Assembly (NCBI RefSeq): GCF_900143285.1 | Contig: NZ_FRDN01000005.1 | Coordinates: 1-32,544 of the forward strand | Origin: Desulfitobacterium chlororespirans DSM 11544 | Lineage (GTDB): Bacteria; Bacillota; Desulfitobacteriia; Desulfitobacteriales; Desulfitobacteriaceae | Length of the DNA: 32,544 nucleotides | Reading direction: 5' to 3' | In this document: positions 7,649 to 14,996 of the stretch, piece after piece | Layout of the letters: the number at the start of each line of letters is the position of its first letter | Position numbering within the stretch: the stretch's first letter is position 1 | The notes under the pieces: generated by a model | Database searches by the model: none | Seen by the model: only the letters and a program-made list of their open reading frames with translations | Told to the model about the DNA's origin: nothing | Position numbers and translations under genes: made by a program

Positions 7649-7709
7649 GTTGATGGAATTATATGGGCAGGATGAAGAGTGAGCCAAGCTTTAAAGAGTG
7701 GAGGATGAG

Positions 7710-8213
7710 ATGAATCTAAAGTCAAATCTGAAGTCATTTATTATACTGGCATTACTGCTGCAACTTATCATTATCATGCTAATACTTAAATCGGGCATAA
7801 CTATGCTGGTTTTGGCAGTTGGCTCCTTGGTATTGGCTATGTTGTTAAGTGTTAATAGAGCTTTCTATGAGAGATTTTCTGCTTTTCTGAATCCAGGATT
7901 CTATCGAAGCTGTGGCGAGAAGGATAGCAGCCTTTATAAGAAGAAGAGAAGGTATAGCACCATTAATTTCTATATATTGGCGATGCTTGCTCTTAATGGA
8001 TACAGGGTATCGATGTTGGACAGCGCTCCTGGATTACTGTCGGGTATAAATCAATTCATATCCTTTGCACTTGTTGCTTTTGTCCTTCTTTTTATAATCG
8101 TTTTCTTTTCGATTATATTAATCAAGAGCTCGGATGAGGATCTGCTGTGGAATATGTTCATGGGGATTCTATTCATTGCACTCTCATTTATAGTATACTT
8201 TTCTTTCCTATAA
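7710..8213 (+). CDS. Membrane protein of four to five helices, unknown
   Basis: 167 residues from an ATG at 7710, chosen over the GTG at 7698 because GTGGAGG at 7698-7704 is its ribosome site. Hydrophobic segments: about 10-30, 33-50, 86-100, 115-140 and 150-165; a basic loop (YKKKRRYSTINFY) lies in the middle. No recognised domain. A 38-residue lipoprotein follows 44 bases downstream. Confidence 0.6.
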   Translation: MNLKSNLKSFIILALLLQLIIIMLILKSGITMLVLAVGSLVLAMLLSVNRAFYERFSAFLNPGFYRSCGEKDSSLYKKKRRYSTINFYILAMLALNGYRVSMLDSAPGLLSGINQFISFALVAFVLLFIIVFFSIILIKSSDEDLLWNMFMGILFIALSFIVYFSFL

Positions 8214-8257
8214 TGTCTTTGGGAAATCCTCATATCCAACTTGAAAAGGGTGAGGGA

Positions 8258-8374
8258 ATGAAAAGAAGGATAATCTTTATACTTCTCATACTAATAGTGG
8301 GCTTAAACGGATGCGCTCAGGAGGCAAGTACATCATCAAAGATTCCGGAAGAGAGAAACCAAATTTCATCATAA
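8258..8374 (+). CDS. Very short lipoprotein (38 residues), possible remnant
   Basis: ATG at 8258 with GTGAGGG upstream. The product is almost only a lipoprotein signal peptide, RRIIFILLILIVGLNGC with lipobox GLNGC, plus 21 polar residues (AQEASTSSKIPEERNQISS) to a TAA at 8372-8374. Either a genuine tiny lipoprotein or the 5' stub of a lipoprotein gene whose remainder was lost; the Nudix gene starts 12 bases later. Confidence 0.45.
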   Translation: MKRRIIFILLILIVGLNGCAQEASTSSKIPEERNQISS

Positions 8375-8386
8375 GGAAGTAGAATA

Positions 8387-8908
8387 ATGACAGAACTATG
8401 GGATATCTACGATAAAAACAGGACTTTAACCGGCAGGACAATGGAACGAGGAAGCCAATTTGCTAAAGGCGATTATCATTTGGTTATTCATGTTTGTATC
8501 TTTAACTCGAAAAACGAACTGTTGATCCAAAAACGGCAACCCTGGAAAAAGGGATGGCCTAATATGTGGGATATCACTGTCGGGGGAAGTGCTTTGGCCG
8601 GTGAAACCAGTGCGGAAGCCGCCGAAAGAGAAACCTTTGAAGAAATAGGCTATAAAATTGATTTGTCTGCTGAACGCCCATTTTTCACCGTGAATTTTGA
8701 AAGAGGCTTTGATGACTATTATCTCGTTGAGAGAGAGATTGATATTAATGGCTTATGCTTGCAATATGAAGAAGTTCAATGCGTGAAATGGGCAAGTAAG
8801 GATGAAATCATGCAGTTTATTAAAGAAGGTCAATTCATTGGCTATTGGTTTATGGAACAGCTTTTTGACATTCGGAAACACAGAGCCGGATATCGCTTTA
8901 CGGGATGA
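8387..8908 (+). CDS. Nudix hydrolase (IPP-isomerase/YfcD-like)
   Basis: 173 residues from an ATG at 8387. A complete Nudix box, GX5EX7REUXEEXGU, runs from Gly67 to Tyr89 (Gly67, Glu73, Arg81-Glu82, Glu85-Glu86, Gly88). The start MTELWDIYDKNRTLTGRTM and the segment ELLIQKRQPWKKGWPNMWD match the subfamily often annotated as YfcD or isopentenyl-diphosphate isomerase-like, whose substrate is not settled. It would hydrolyse a nucleoside diphosphate linked to another group, with Mg2+ bound by the box glutamates. Length is normal. The next gene starts 10 bases after its stop. Confidence 0.88.
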   Translation: MTELWDIYDKNRTLTGRTMERGSQFAKGDYHLVIHVCIFNSKNELLIQKRQPWKKGWPNMWDITVGGSALAGETSAEAAERETFEEIGYKIDLSAERPFFTVNFERGFDDYYLVEREIDINGLCLQYEEVQCVKWASKDEIMQFIKEGQFIGYWFMEQLFDIRKHRAGYRFTG

Positions 8909-8918
8909 AAGGGGATTA

Positions 8919-9491
8919 ATGATGAAAAAAGGGGCTTATATTATCGTTTGTCTGGTTTGCTTCTTAGTGTTGCTGGCAGGCGGTGTTACTGTGGTACAGC
9001 AAAGCTCTTCCCTGGAATTTGCTTTCGACAATAGGGGGCAGTACACCGGATTTAATAGCATACCATCCAGATATACACCGGAAATGGCTCAAAATGCCGG
9101 ATACTATGTCATGAGTGATTCAGAGGTAGTTGCCAACGGCGGTTTGTGGGATGATTTTCTGGCGGCTTCTTCCCAAGGGAAAGATGCCTCACTGCGCATG
9201 GCAAAATTCTATTCGGAGTATGGAAACAGCCCCTTCTTCGCTGACTTATTCTACAAGGAGGGTTACTACTATTTGTTTAATTCCAGTGCGAAGGATTTGA
9301 GTGGAAAGCCCTTTAAGCATCTTTTGACTCTAAAAGGGCAGTTTGGCAATCCATTAAGAGATAGTGGTGTCATCGTATTGGCTAACGACCGTTCCCTGAC
9401 CTTTGATTTGATAATGTCCGGCATGGTTTCAAGCAACTATGAATACATCAAAAGCATACCGGAATATCAACTCATTATGTTCCTTATATAA
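8919..9491 (+). CDS. Exported or membrane-anchored protein, unknown
   Basis: 190 residues from the ATG at 8919 (or the adjacent ATG at 8922), with AAAGGGGA upstream; the open frame extends back into the Nudix gene but without a better start. N-terminal hydrophobic segment (GAYIIVCLVCFLVLLAGGVT), then a soluble domain with aromatic-rich strands (NAGYYVMSDSEVVANGGLWD, KEGYYYLFNSSAKDL). It resembles small uncharacterised exported proteins of Clostridia and Bacilli ('F.GF..IP..YT...A...GYYV'). The C-terminus (IPEYQLIMFLI) looks natural, so no frameshift is needed. Confidence 0.65.
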   Translation: MMKKGAYIIVCLVCFLVLLAGGVTVVQQSSSLEFAFDNRGQYTGFNSIPSRYTPEMAQNAGYYVMSDSEVVANGGLWDDFLAASSQGKDASLRMAKFYSEYGNSPFFADLFYKEGYYYLFNSSAKDLSGKPFKHLLTLKGQFGNPLRDSGVIVLANDRSLTFDLIMSGMVSSNYEYIKSIPEYQLIMFLI

Positions 9492-9646
9492 GACCTGTGA
9501 CAGTGAAGGGCTATTCGAGGACGTTTTATGAGCGCAATGTGCTTAAGGGGCGCCCTTCATCTTTGGGGACGATACTTAGGAGATATCCCCTCCTGAAGGC
9601 GGTAATTTGGAGTTTTTATATAAGGCATGTTAAACTATTAAGATAA
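9485..9646 (+). pseudogene. Possible gene remnant in the spacer before 9697
   Basis: An open frame with no start codon, different from that of the preceding gene, reads TVKGYSRTFYERNVLKG, then RPSSLGTILRRYPLLKAV and IWSFYIRHVKLLR up to a TAA at 9644-9646. The composition (basic, aromatic, amphipathic) looks like the C-terminus of a real protein whose 5' part is gone. I do not recognise the family; a chance open frame of this length cannot be excluded. Confidence 0.2.
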
Positions 9647-9696
9647 TCATTGTTTTAACCAAGACCTTATGAGTTTTAAAAAGAAAGGAAAAGGCT

Positions 9697-11298
9697 ATGA
9701 GAAATTCCAAGGGCAAGCTTATCCTCGCTGCAATATGGATAGCGTTCACTTTAATCTCTTATTATTTTGCACTCGTCCCTATTAACCTGCAGTCGCCCGG
9801 GTTCTGGGTATTTTTGATTTATATTCTGGGGGTAGGTGCCGGGCTGTTTTTGCTTCATCAAGTATTTGTTGAAAAGCGGCTCACCCTTACCAAGCATATC
9901 GGTTCCTATCTCGTTATGGCTACCTTGCTTGTGACTATCGTAGGAGGGATTATGCTCCTTTACTCCCTGCCCATCTTCCATGCCAAAGCTTATGCCAATC
10001 TTATTGTGAAGCAGGAAGGGGATTTTGCCAAGGATGTAGCGGAGCTTCCCATTAATCAAATTCCCACGGTAGACCGGGATACAGCCTTGAGGCTCGGAGA
10101 TCGGAAAATGGGTGAGATCGTCGAACTGGTCTCCCAATTCAATGTGGCACCCGATTACACTCAAATCAATTATCAGGGAAAACCGGTCCGTGTGTCTCCA
10201 CTGGAGTATGCAGACTTCTTTAAATGGCTGAGTAACACTAAAGAAGGACTTCCCAGCTATATCAGGGTGGACATGGTCACTGGAAACGTGGATCTCGTTA
10301 CTCCGGAACAAAGCATCAAATACTCCGAGAGTGAACTCTTTTTTGAAAATGTGCGGCGTTATTTGCGCATGCATTATCCAATGGACATTTTTGGTGATTT
10401 CAGTTTTGAAGTCGATGAGCAAGGGGTACCTTATTGGATTGTCTCTGTGCGGCATAATACCATCGGACTTTTCGGAGGAACGGATATTAAGGAAGCCATC
10501 ATGCTTAATGCGACCACCGGTGAACATCAGAAGCTTAAATTAGAAGAGGTTCCGGAATGGGTGGACCGGGTCTATGATGCTGACCTTGTGGTGGGTCAGG
10601 TTAATTATAACGGTCGCTATCAAAACGGCTTTATCAACTCAATTTTTGGTCAGAAGGGTGTTCTCGCCACCACCGAAGGGTATAATTATCTGGCTCTCCA
10701 CGATGATGTGTATCTGTATACGGGGATCACTTCCGTGGTACGGGATGAGTCCAACATCGGATTTATCCTGATCAATATGCGGACGAAAGAAACAACCTTC
10801 TACAGCATTCCCTCTGCCGAAGAGTATTCGGCTATGGGCAGTGCACAGGGGGCAGTTCAGGAGAAAGGCTATATATCTACGTTTCCTCTTCTCCTCAATA
10901 TTGAAGGGGATCCGGTTTATTTTATGTCCCTGAAGGATGCGGCAGGGTTGATCAAGATGTATGCCCTGGTGGATGCTCAGAATTACCAGAAGGTTGTCGT
11001 GGGCAACACTCTTGAAGAGGCCGTGAGAGGATTTACTGGCCGATCGGGAACGGTGACAGAAACCACGCCTGAGGAACCTAAAGAGGAATTCGACATCCAA
11101 GGGAAGATCACGGATATACAGAATGTGGTTATGGATGGCAACACCTATTTCTATATTCTTCTCGACGGCCAGGGCGACATCTTTGTCGCCAGCATCAAGG
11201 TCTCGGAGAAGTTACCTTTCTTAAAGATTGGTGATGAAATCCAAGGCCGCTATGTGGAGAAATATAAAGGTGTGCATGAGATAATGAGGCTGCAATAG
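9697..11298 (+). CDS. Large membrane-anchored protein, unknown function
   Basis: 533 residues from an ATG at 9697 with AAGAAAGGAAAAGG upstream. Three hydrophobic segments at the N-terminus (about 9-27, 33-53, 70-97) anchor a large domain of about 430 residues, presumably outside the cell. That domain has repeated Tyr/Val-rich strands (DYTQINYQGKPVRVSPLEYA, DEQGVPYWIVSVRHNTIGLF). The last ~75 residues (FDIQGKITDIQNVVMDGNTY ... FLKIGDEIQGRYV) read like a small beta-barrel of the OB type; that is inference. Conserved-looking long proteins of this layout occur in Firmicutes without assigned function. Codon use and GC content are higher than in the upstream accessory genes, suggesting the older chromosomal backbone resumes here. 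Confidence 0.75.
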   Translation: MRNSKGKLILAAIWIAFTLISYYFALVPINLQSPGFWVFLIYILGVGAGLFLLHQVFVEKRLTLTKHIGSYLVMATLLVTIVGGIMLLYSLPIFHAKAYANLIVKQEGDFAKDVAELPINQIPTVDRDTALRLGDRKMGEIVELVSQFNVAPDYTQINYQGKPVRVSPLEYADFFKWLSNTKEGLPSYIRVDMVTGNVDLVTPEQSIKYSESELFFENVRRYLRMHYPMDIFGDFSFEVDEQGVPYWIVSVRHNTIGLFGGTDIKEAIMLNATTGEHQKLKLEEVPEWVDRVYDADLVVGQVNYNGRYQNGFINSIFGQKGVLATTEGYNYLALHDDVYLYTGITSVVRDESNIGFILINMRTKETTFYSIPSAEEYSAMGSAQGAVQEKGYISTFPLLLNIEGDPVYFMSLKDAAGLIKMYALVDAQNYQKVVVGNTLEEAVRGFTGRSGTVTETTPEEPKEEFDIQGKITDIQNVVMDGNTYFYILLDGQGDIFVASIKVSEKLPFLKIGDEIQGRYVEKYKGVHEIMRLQ

Positions 11299-11344
11299 TG
11301 ATAGTGATCCATACCAATTGTGGATAAAGTTCAAAAGCAAAAAA

Positions 11345-11391
11345 GGAGTATCGCCGACTGTTCGATCAAGAGCAGGGCGATGCTCTTTTTT
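11345..11391. terminator. Bidirectional intrinsic terminator between the 9697 gene and asnB
   Basis: Arms GAGTATCGCC (11346-11355) and GGCGATGCTC (11376-11385) pair with one G-T; six T's follow on the plus strand, and on the minus strand the mirror arm is followed by CCTTTTTTGC. It can thus end transcripts of both converging genes. Confidence 0.8.
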
Positions 11392-11427
11392 ATGCCTTGC
11401 TTGAGCAATGAAAAGAATAAGGGGTCG

Positions 11428-13281
11428 TTAAACTACCAATTGAACTTGGTAGGCCTCAAACCAATAATCCAGCTGCACCAGCCAAGCCAGCAATTGTGGA
11501 AGCCCCATCAGCTGGCCAAACCAGGTGTTATTTTCAGGACTTATCAGGCGATTGAGTACATCCTTTTGCAATAGCTCTGCCAGCATGCCGCTGCCGGAGT
11601 CCAGCCGCTTCCGGAAAAGATGGAAGACCAGCTGTTCATAGTGAGGATCATGGGTTTTAGGGAAGGGGCTTTTTTTACGATAGAGGATTTTAGGAGGCAG
11701 ATAGTCTCGCATGGCGGCCCGGAGCAGGGCTTTTTCGACGCCGTCCTTGAATTTAATCTCCCAAGGCACATTATAGACATACTGAACCAAGCGGTGATCG
11801 GAGAAAGGTACCCGTACTTCCAGGCCCGAAGCCATACTCATGCGGTCTTTGCGTTCCAGCAGGGAGGTCATAAAGTAATGAATGGAAAGCCAGCTGGCGA
11901 TGCGGGAATTTTTCATAGTTTCCGACTCGTCCGGAAGCAGGGGGCAGGCCTCAACGCTCCGGCGGTAAATTTCCGAAGTGTACGCAAACCCTTCTTGGGG
12001 GCGAACCAGCTCAGGCCTGAACAGGTCGATCCGGGCATGGGGTTCGTGGATCCAAGGGAAAAAGCCTCGTGTGAGCATTTCCGGGCGATAGAACCAGGGG
12101 TAGCCTCCGAAGACTTCATCAGAGCATTCCCCGGATAAAGCCACGGTGTGGTGGCTTTTGACCTGGCGGCAATAAAAGAGCAGGGAGGAATCGATATCGG
12201 CCATGCCGGGATAGTCCCTATACCTTACGGCTTCATCCAGGTAGTCCACCAAATGCTCCTTTTTAGCGGTCAGAATCTGATGCTGAGTGTGCAGGTGCTG
12301 AGCCAGATAAACGGCAAACTCGTCATCACTTTGCGGTTGGAAAAGAGTCTGCTTAAAGTGGTCTTTATTGCCTTCATGTTCAAAGGAATAGGTAGCAAGC
12401 TGCCGCCCTTCGGCTTGATATTTTTGCGCTGCCACAGCGGTGATGACTGAAGAATCCAATCCTCCGGACAGGAAAGTGCAAAGAGGGACATCGGAGACCA
12501 ACTGACGCTCAATGGCATCCACCAACAGATCCCGGGTGGTGGCGACAATAGCAGCTTCACTGTCCCTGTTCTCATAAGCTTCCAGGGTCCAATATTTGGC
12601 GCTCTTCAACGTTGCTTCAGGTGCTCCTGTGGCAAGGCTATAGAAAGCATGGGAAGCGGTGGGCAGCTCGAAGATATCCTTAAAGATGGCGGTGCCTTCC
12701 TCTTTGACCGGCATCATATAGAGCAGCTGCCACAAGCCCTGGTAATCCAGACGGGGTTTCACCTGAGGATGCTTGAGGAGGGCTTTGATCTCCGAAGCGA
12801 AGAGGAGAGCGCCCTCCACAAAAGTGTAGAAAAAGGGTTTGACGCCGAAGCGGTCGCGGGAAAGATAGGCCTTTTTTTCTTTAGAATCGTAAATCACAAA
12901 GGCGTAAATGCCGTTTAATTTGCTGGAGCATTGTTCTCCCCAGATGATATAGGCATAGAGCACGACTTCCGTATCACAATAGGTTTTGAACTTAACCCCG
13001 TGCTCAAGGAGCTCTTGCCGTAAATCTGCAGTGTTGTAAAGCTCTCCGTTATAGACAATGGTGTAGTCGTATCCCTGGTGGGTGGCGGTCATGGGCTGCC
13101 GGCCTCTCTCAATGTCGATAATGGCTAAACGGTTATGTTGAAAAGCAAAATGTTCTCCGTACTCAAGGCCGTTTTGATCCGGACCCCGATGAATTAAGGT
13201 CTTCCCCAAAGTATCAAGGCATTGTATCTCCTGGGGAGAAATTCTTCGCTTAAAATTCAATAAACCAAGAATGGAGCACAT
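11428..13281 (-). CDS. asnB: Asparagine synthase (glutamine-hydrolysing)
   Basis: 617 residues. Makes asparagine from aspartate, ATP and glutamine. The start is set at the ATG at 13281 because class II glutamine amidotransferases need Cys as residue 2 (here MCSILGLLNF) and GAGGTG lies 8 bases upstream; the open frame extends 10 codons further. N-terminal glutaminase domain: HRGPDQNG, YNGELYN and the Asp in YCDTEVVLYAY. The synthetase domain from about residue 225 has the PP-loop FLSGGLDSS and GECSDEVFGGYPWF, then GLEVRVPFSDHRLV and a basic segment (ILYRKKSPFPKTHDP). Length fits the ~615-residue Bacillus-type enzymes. It diverges from glnA, so both ends of the glutamine branch sit together. 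A hairpin lies in its leader at 13308-13339. Confidence 0.93.
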   Translation of the reverse strand: MCSILGLLNFKRRISPQEIQCLDTLGKTLIHRGPDQNGLEYGEHFAFQHNRLAIIDIERGRQPMTATHQGYDYTIVYNGELYNTADLRQELLEHGVKFKTYCDTEVVLYAYIIWGEQCSSKLNGIYAFVIYDSKEKKAYLSRDRFGVKPFFYTFVEGALLFASEIKALLKHPQVKPRLDYQGLWQLLYMMPVKEEGTAIFKDIFELPTASHAFYSLATGAPEATLKSAKYWTLEAYENRDSEAAIVATTRDLLVDAIERQLVSDVPLCTFLSGGLDSSVITAVAAQKYQAEGRQLATYSFEHEGNKDHFKQTLFQPQSDDEFAVYLAQHLHTQHQILTAKKEHLVDYLDEAVRYRDYPGMADIDSSLLFYCRQVKSHHTVALSGECSDEVFGGYPWFYRPEMLTRGFFPWIHEPHARIDLFRPELVRPQEGFAYTSEIYRRSVEACPLLPDESETMKNSRIASWLSIHYFMTSLLERKDRMSMASGLEVRVPFSDHRLVQYVYNVPWEIKFKDGVEKALLRAAMRDYLPPKILYRKKSPFPKTHDPHYEQLVFHLFRKRLDSGSGMLAELLQKDVLNRLISPENNTWFGQLMGLPQLLAWLVQLDYWFEAYQVQLVV

Positions 13282-13307
13282 CAATAAACACCTCACAAAC
13301 CAAAATG

Positions 13308-13339
13308 ACAAAGAAGTACCCTGCCGAGTACTCCTTTGT
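13308..13339 (-). promoter_or_regulatory. Inverted repeat in the asnB leader
   Basis: Arms of 12 bases (ACAAAGAAGTAC / GTACTCCTTTGT, one mismatch) around an 8-base loop, 27 bases upstream of the asnB start and just before the ribosome site. No T-run follows, so it is not a standard terminator; an mRNA stabiliser, an operator or part of a control element are possible. Confidence 0.5.
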
Positions 13340-13438
13340 CTCTGAATTAATATATGTGAGAGGGCAAGAAGAGTGCTTATATGACTATGAAAATAGTTCT
13401 CATTCTATCATGAATACAGCATGCATAGACCCCTTGTA

Positions 13439-13468
13439 TTGACAGAGGAGTTTCCTAAAGTATATGAT
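13439..13468 (+). promoter_or_regulatory. Sigma-A-type promoter for glnA
   Basis: A perfect -35 TTGACA (13439-13444) and TATGAT (13463-13468) at 18 bases (or TATATG at 16). Transcription would start near 13475, giving a leader of about 160 bases before glnA, long enough for the hairpins at 13502-13575. Confidence 0.7.
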
Positions 13469-13501
13469 GAAGCGTAGGGTTTTTGTGGAGAGAAGAATTA
13501 A

Positions 13502-13539
13502 TAATTTAGTGTGGATTAGGTATAGAACAAAGGCGTTCT
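13502..13539 (+). promoter_or_regulatory. Candidate ANTAR-target RNA: two adjacent hexaloop hairpins
   Basis: Second hairpin (clear): AGAAC-[AAAGGC]-GTTCT at 13524-13539, a perfect 5-bp stem with a six-base loop that has A at loop position 1 and G at position 4. First hairpin (weaker): TAAT/ATTA arms at 13502-13505 and 13515-13518, in which a T-G pair and one bulged T leave the loop AGTGTG, again A at 1 and G at 4. They are 5 bases apart. Paired AxxGxx hexaloops are the known recognition signal of ANTAR proteins, and an ANTAR gene lies directly downstream of glnA. The loop and 3' arm of the second hairpin overlap the terminator's left arm, so the two structures exclude each other. Confidence 0.65.
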
Positions 13540-13575
13540 AAGGACCCTAATAGGGATCTTAGTGCGCCCTTTTTA
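13530..13575 (+). terminator. Leader terminator (attenuator) before glnA
   Basis: A long imperfect hairpin from AAGGCGTTCTAAGGACCCT to AGGGATCTTAGTGCGCCCTT followed by TTT at 13572-13574 (five T's in all from 13570), about 60 bases before the glnA start. It is out of place for a normal end-of-gene terminator, since asnB diverges, so it most likely acts as an attenuator. Confidence 0.7.
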
Positions 13576-13635
13576 TACTATTAGGATGCTGTTTATCGGT
13601 AGAATAGTTTACCTATTTTGAAAGGAGAGCTTAAT

Positions 13636-14964
13636 ATGGGGTTTACTAAAGAAGAGTGCCTTAACTATGTGCAGGAAAATGATGTCCGCTTTATCCGTAT
13701 GCAATTCACAGATATTTTTGGTCAGATGAAAAATATTGCCATAACCCACAACCAGCTTGCTCAGGCTTTGGAAGAGGGAGTACTGTTTGACGGCTCGGCG
13801 ATTAAAGGATTTGCGGGAGTTGAGGCTTCGGATATGCTTCTTCTTCCCGATCCCAGTACATTTGTCCTTATTCCCTGGCGCCCCCAGCAGGGGAAGGTAG
13901 CAAGGATCATCTGCGATGTTAAAAATCACGATGGTTCTCAATTCGAGGGTGATCCGCGCTATATTCTGAAGCGAACTCTGCAAAAAGCCCACGACTTAGG
14001 CTATGTATTTCAGGTGGGCCCGGAATGTGAATTCTTTTTATTCCATACGGATGACGAAGGACAGCCTACCACAACGACTCATGACGCTGCCGGCTATTGT
14101 GATTTGGCTCCTATCGATCAGGGAGAAAATACCCGGCGGGAAATTTGTTTGGTGCTGGAGGAGATGGGGTTCGAAATCGAGACATCCCACCATGAATCCG
14201 CAGCCGGGCAGCATGAAATTGACTTTAAATATACCGATGCCTTGACGGCGGCGGATCATATCATGACCTTTAAATATGTGGTGAAAATTGTCTCCCAAAG
14301 GAATGGTCTACATGCCACCTTTATGCCTAAGCCTCTCCATGGCGTCAATGGTTCGGGGATGCACATCAATATGTCTTTAGCCAAAGAGGGCAAGAATGTG
14401 TTTATTCACCCGGAAAATCCCGGAGAGCTCTCGGAAACAGCGAAGCAATTTATTGCTGGATTGCTGAAGCATATCAAGGGGATCACTGCCGTGGCCAATC
14501 CCTTGGTGAACTCCTATAAACGCTTGACTCCGGGCTATGAAGCACCGGTCCATATTGCCTGGTCACCGATGAACCGCAGTCCGCTGCTGAGGGTGCCGTC
14601 CCCTCGGGGAGCGGGAACCCGCCTTGAACTGCGCAGCCCTGACCCCAGCTGCAATCCCTATCTGACGTTGGCTCTGCTTCTGGAAGCCGGTTTGGACGGG
14701 CTCCAACGGGAAATGAAGGTGCCTGAGCCCATTAATGAAAATATTTATAATCTCACTCCTGAACAGGAAAAGGCCCTGAACCTGGAGCGCTTACCCTCTA
14801 ATCTGCTGCTGGCTCTTGAAGAGATGGAAAAGGATCCTTTGATTCAAGCCACTTTAGGCAGGCATATCTTTGCCAAGTACATCGCGGCCAAAGCCAGAGA
14901 GTGGAAGGCTTATGACGAGATGGTCCATCAATGGGAGATTGACAGCTATCTCAAAATCTATTGA
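13636..14964 (+). CDS. glnA: Glutamine synthetase, type I (GSI-alpha size)
   Basis: 442 residues from an ATG at 13636 (AAAGGAGAG upstream; the TTG at 13618 precedes that site). Makes glutamine from glutamate, ammonia and ATP, in the cytoplasm as a dodecamer. Motifs: MQFTDIFG near residue 22, LFDGSAIKGF at 50-59, GPECEFFLF, HHESAAGQHEIDFKY (metal and substrate residues), KPLHGVNGSGMHIN (ATP site), NSYKRLTPGYEAP, and RLELRSPDPSCNPYL. No insertion and no adenylylation Tyr motif of the beta type. The position of Bacillus subtilis Arg62 (feedback by glutamine) is Gly61 here. It is preceded by an attenuator-like leader and followed 32 bases later by the ANTAR gene, so they form an operon. Confidence 0.95.
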   Translation: MGFTKEECLNYVQENDVRFIRMQFTDIFGQMKNIAITHNQLAQALEEGVLFDGSAIKGFAGVEASDMLLLPDPSTFVLIPWRPQQGKVARIICDVKNHDGSQFEGDPRYILKRTLQKAHDLGYVFQVGPECEFFLFHTDDEGQPTTTTHDAAGYCDLAPIDQGENTRREICLVLEEMGFEIETSHHESAAGQHEIDFKYTDALTAADHIMTFKYVVKIVSQRNGLHATFMPKPLHGVNGSGMHINMSLAKEGKNVFIHPENPGELSETAKQFIAGLLKHIKGITAVANPLVNSYKRLTPGYEAPVHIAWSPMNRSPLLRVPSPRGAGTRLELRSPDPSCNPYLTLALLLEAGLDGLQREMKVPEPINENIYNLTPEQEKALNLERLPSNLLLALEEMEKDPLIQATLGRHIFAKYIAAKAREWKAYDEMVHQWEIDSYLKIY

Positions 14965-14996
14965 ACAGGGAGCCCTGCACAAAGGGGGGATAAGCA

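Noticed and set aside
8147-8257. Upstream extension of the short lipoprotein frame
   Set aside because: It overlaps the preceding membrane protein gene, and the ATG at 8258 has the ribosome site and starts a proper signal peptide.
9751-10527. 258-codon minus-strand open frame inside the 9697-11298 gene
   Set aside because: Antisense shadow; the plus-strand protein has a good start, membrane segments and natural domain texture.
11620-12138. 172-codon plus-strand open frame inside asnB
   Set aside because: Antisense shadow of asnB, which has all catalytic motifs.
13618-13635. TTG 13618 as the glnA start
   Set aside because: The AAAGGAGAG ribosome site lies inside this extension, and the family start MGFTKEE fits ATG 13636.
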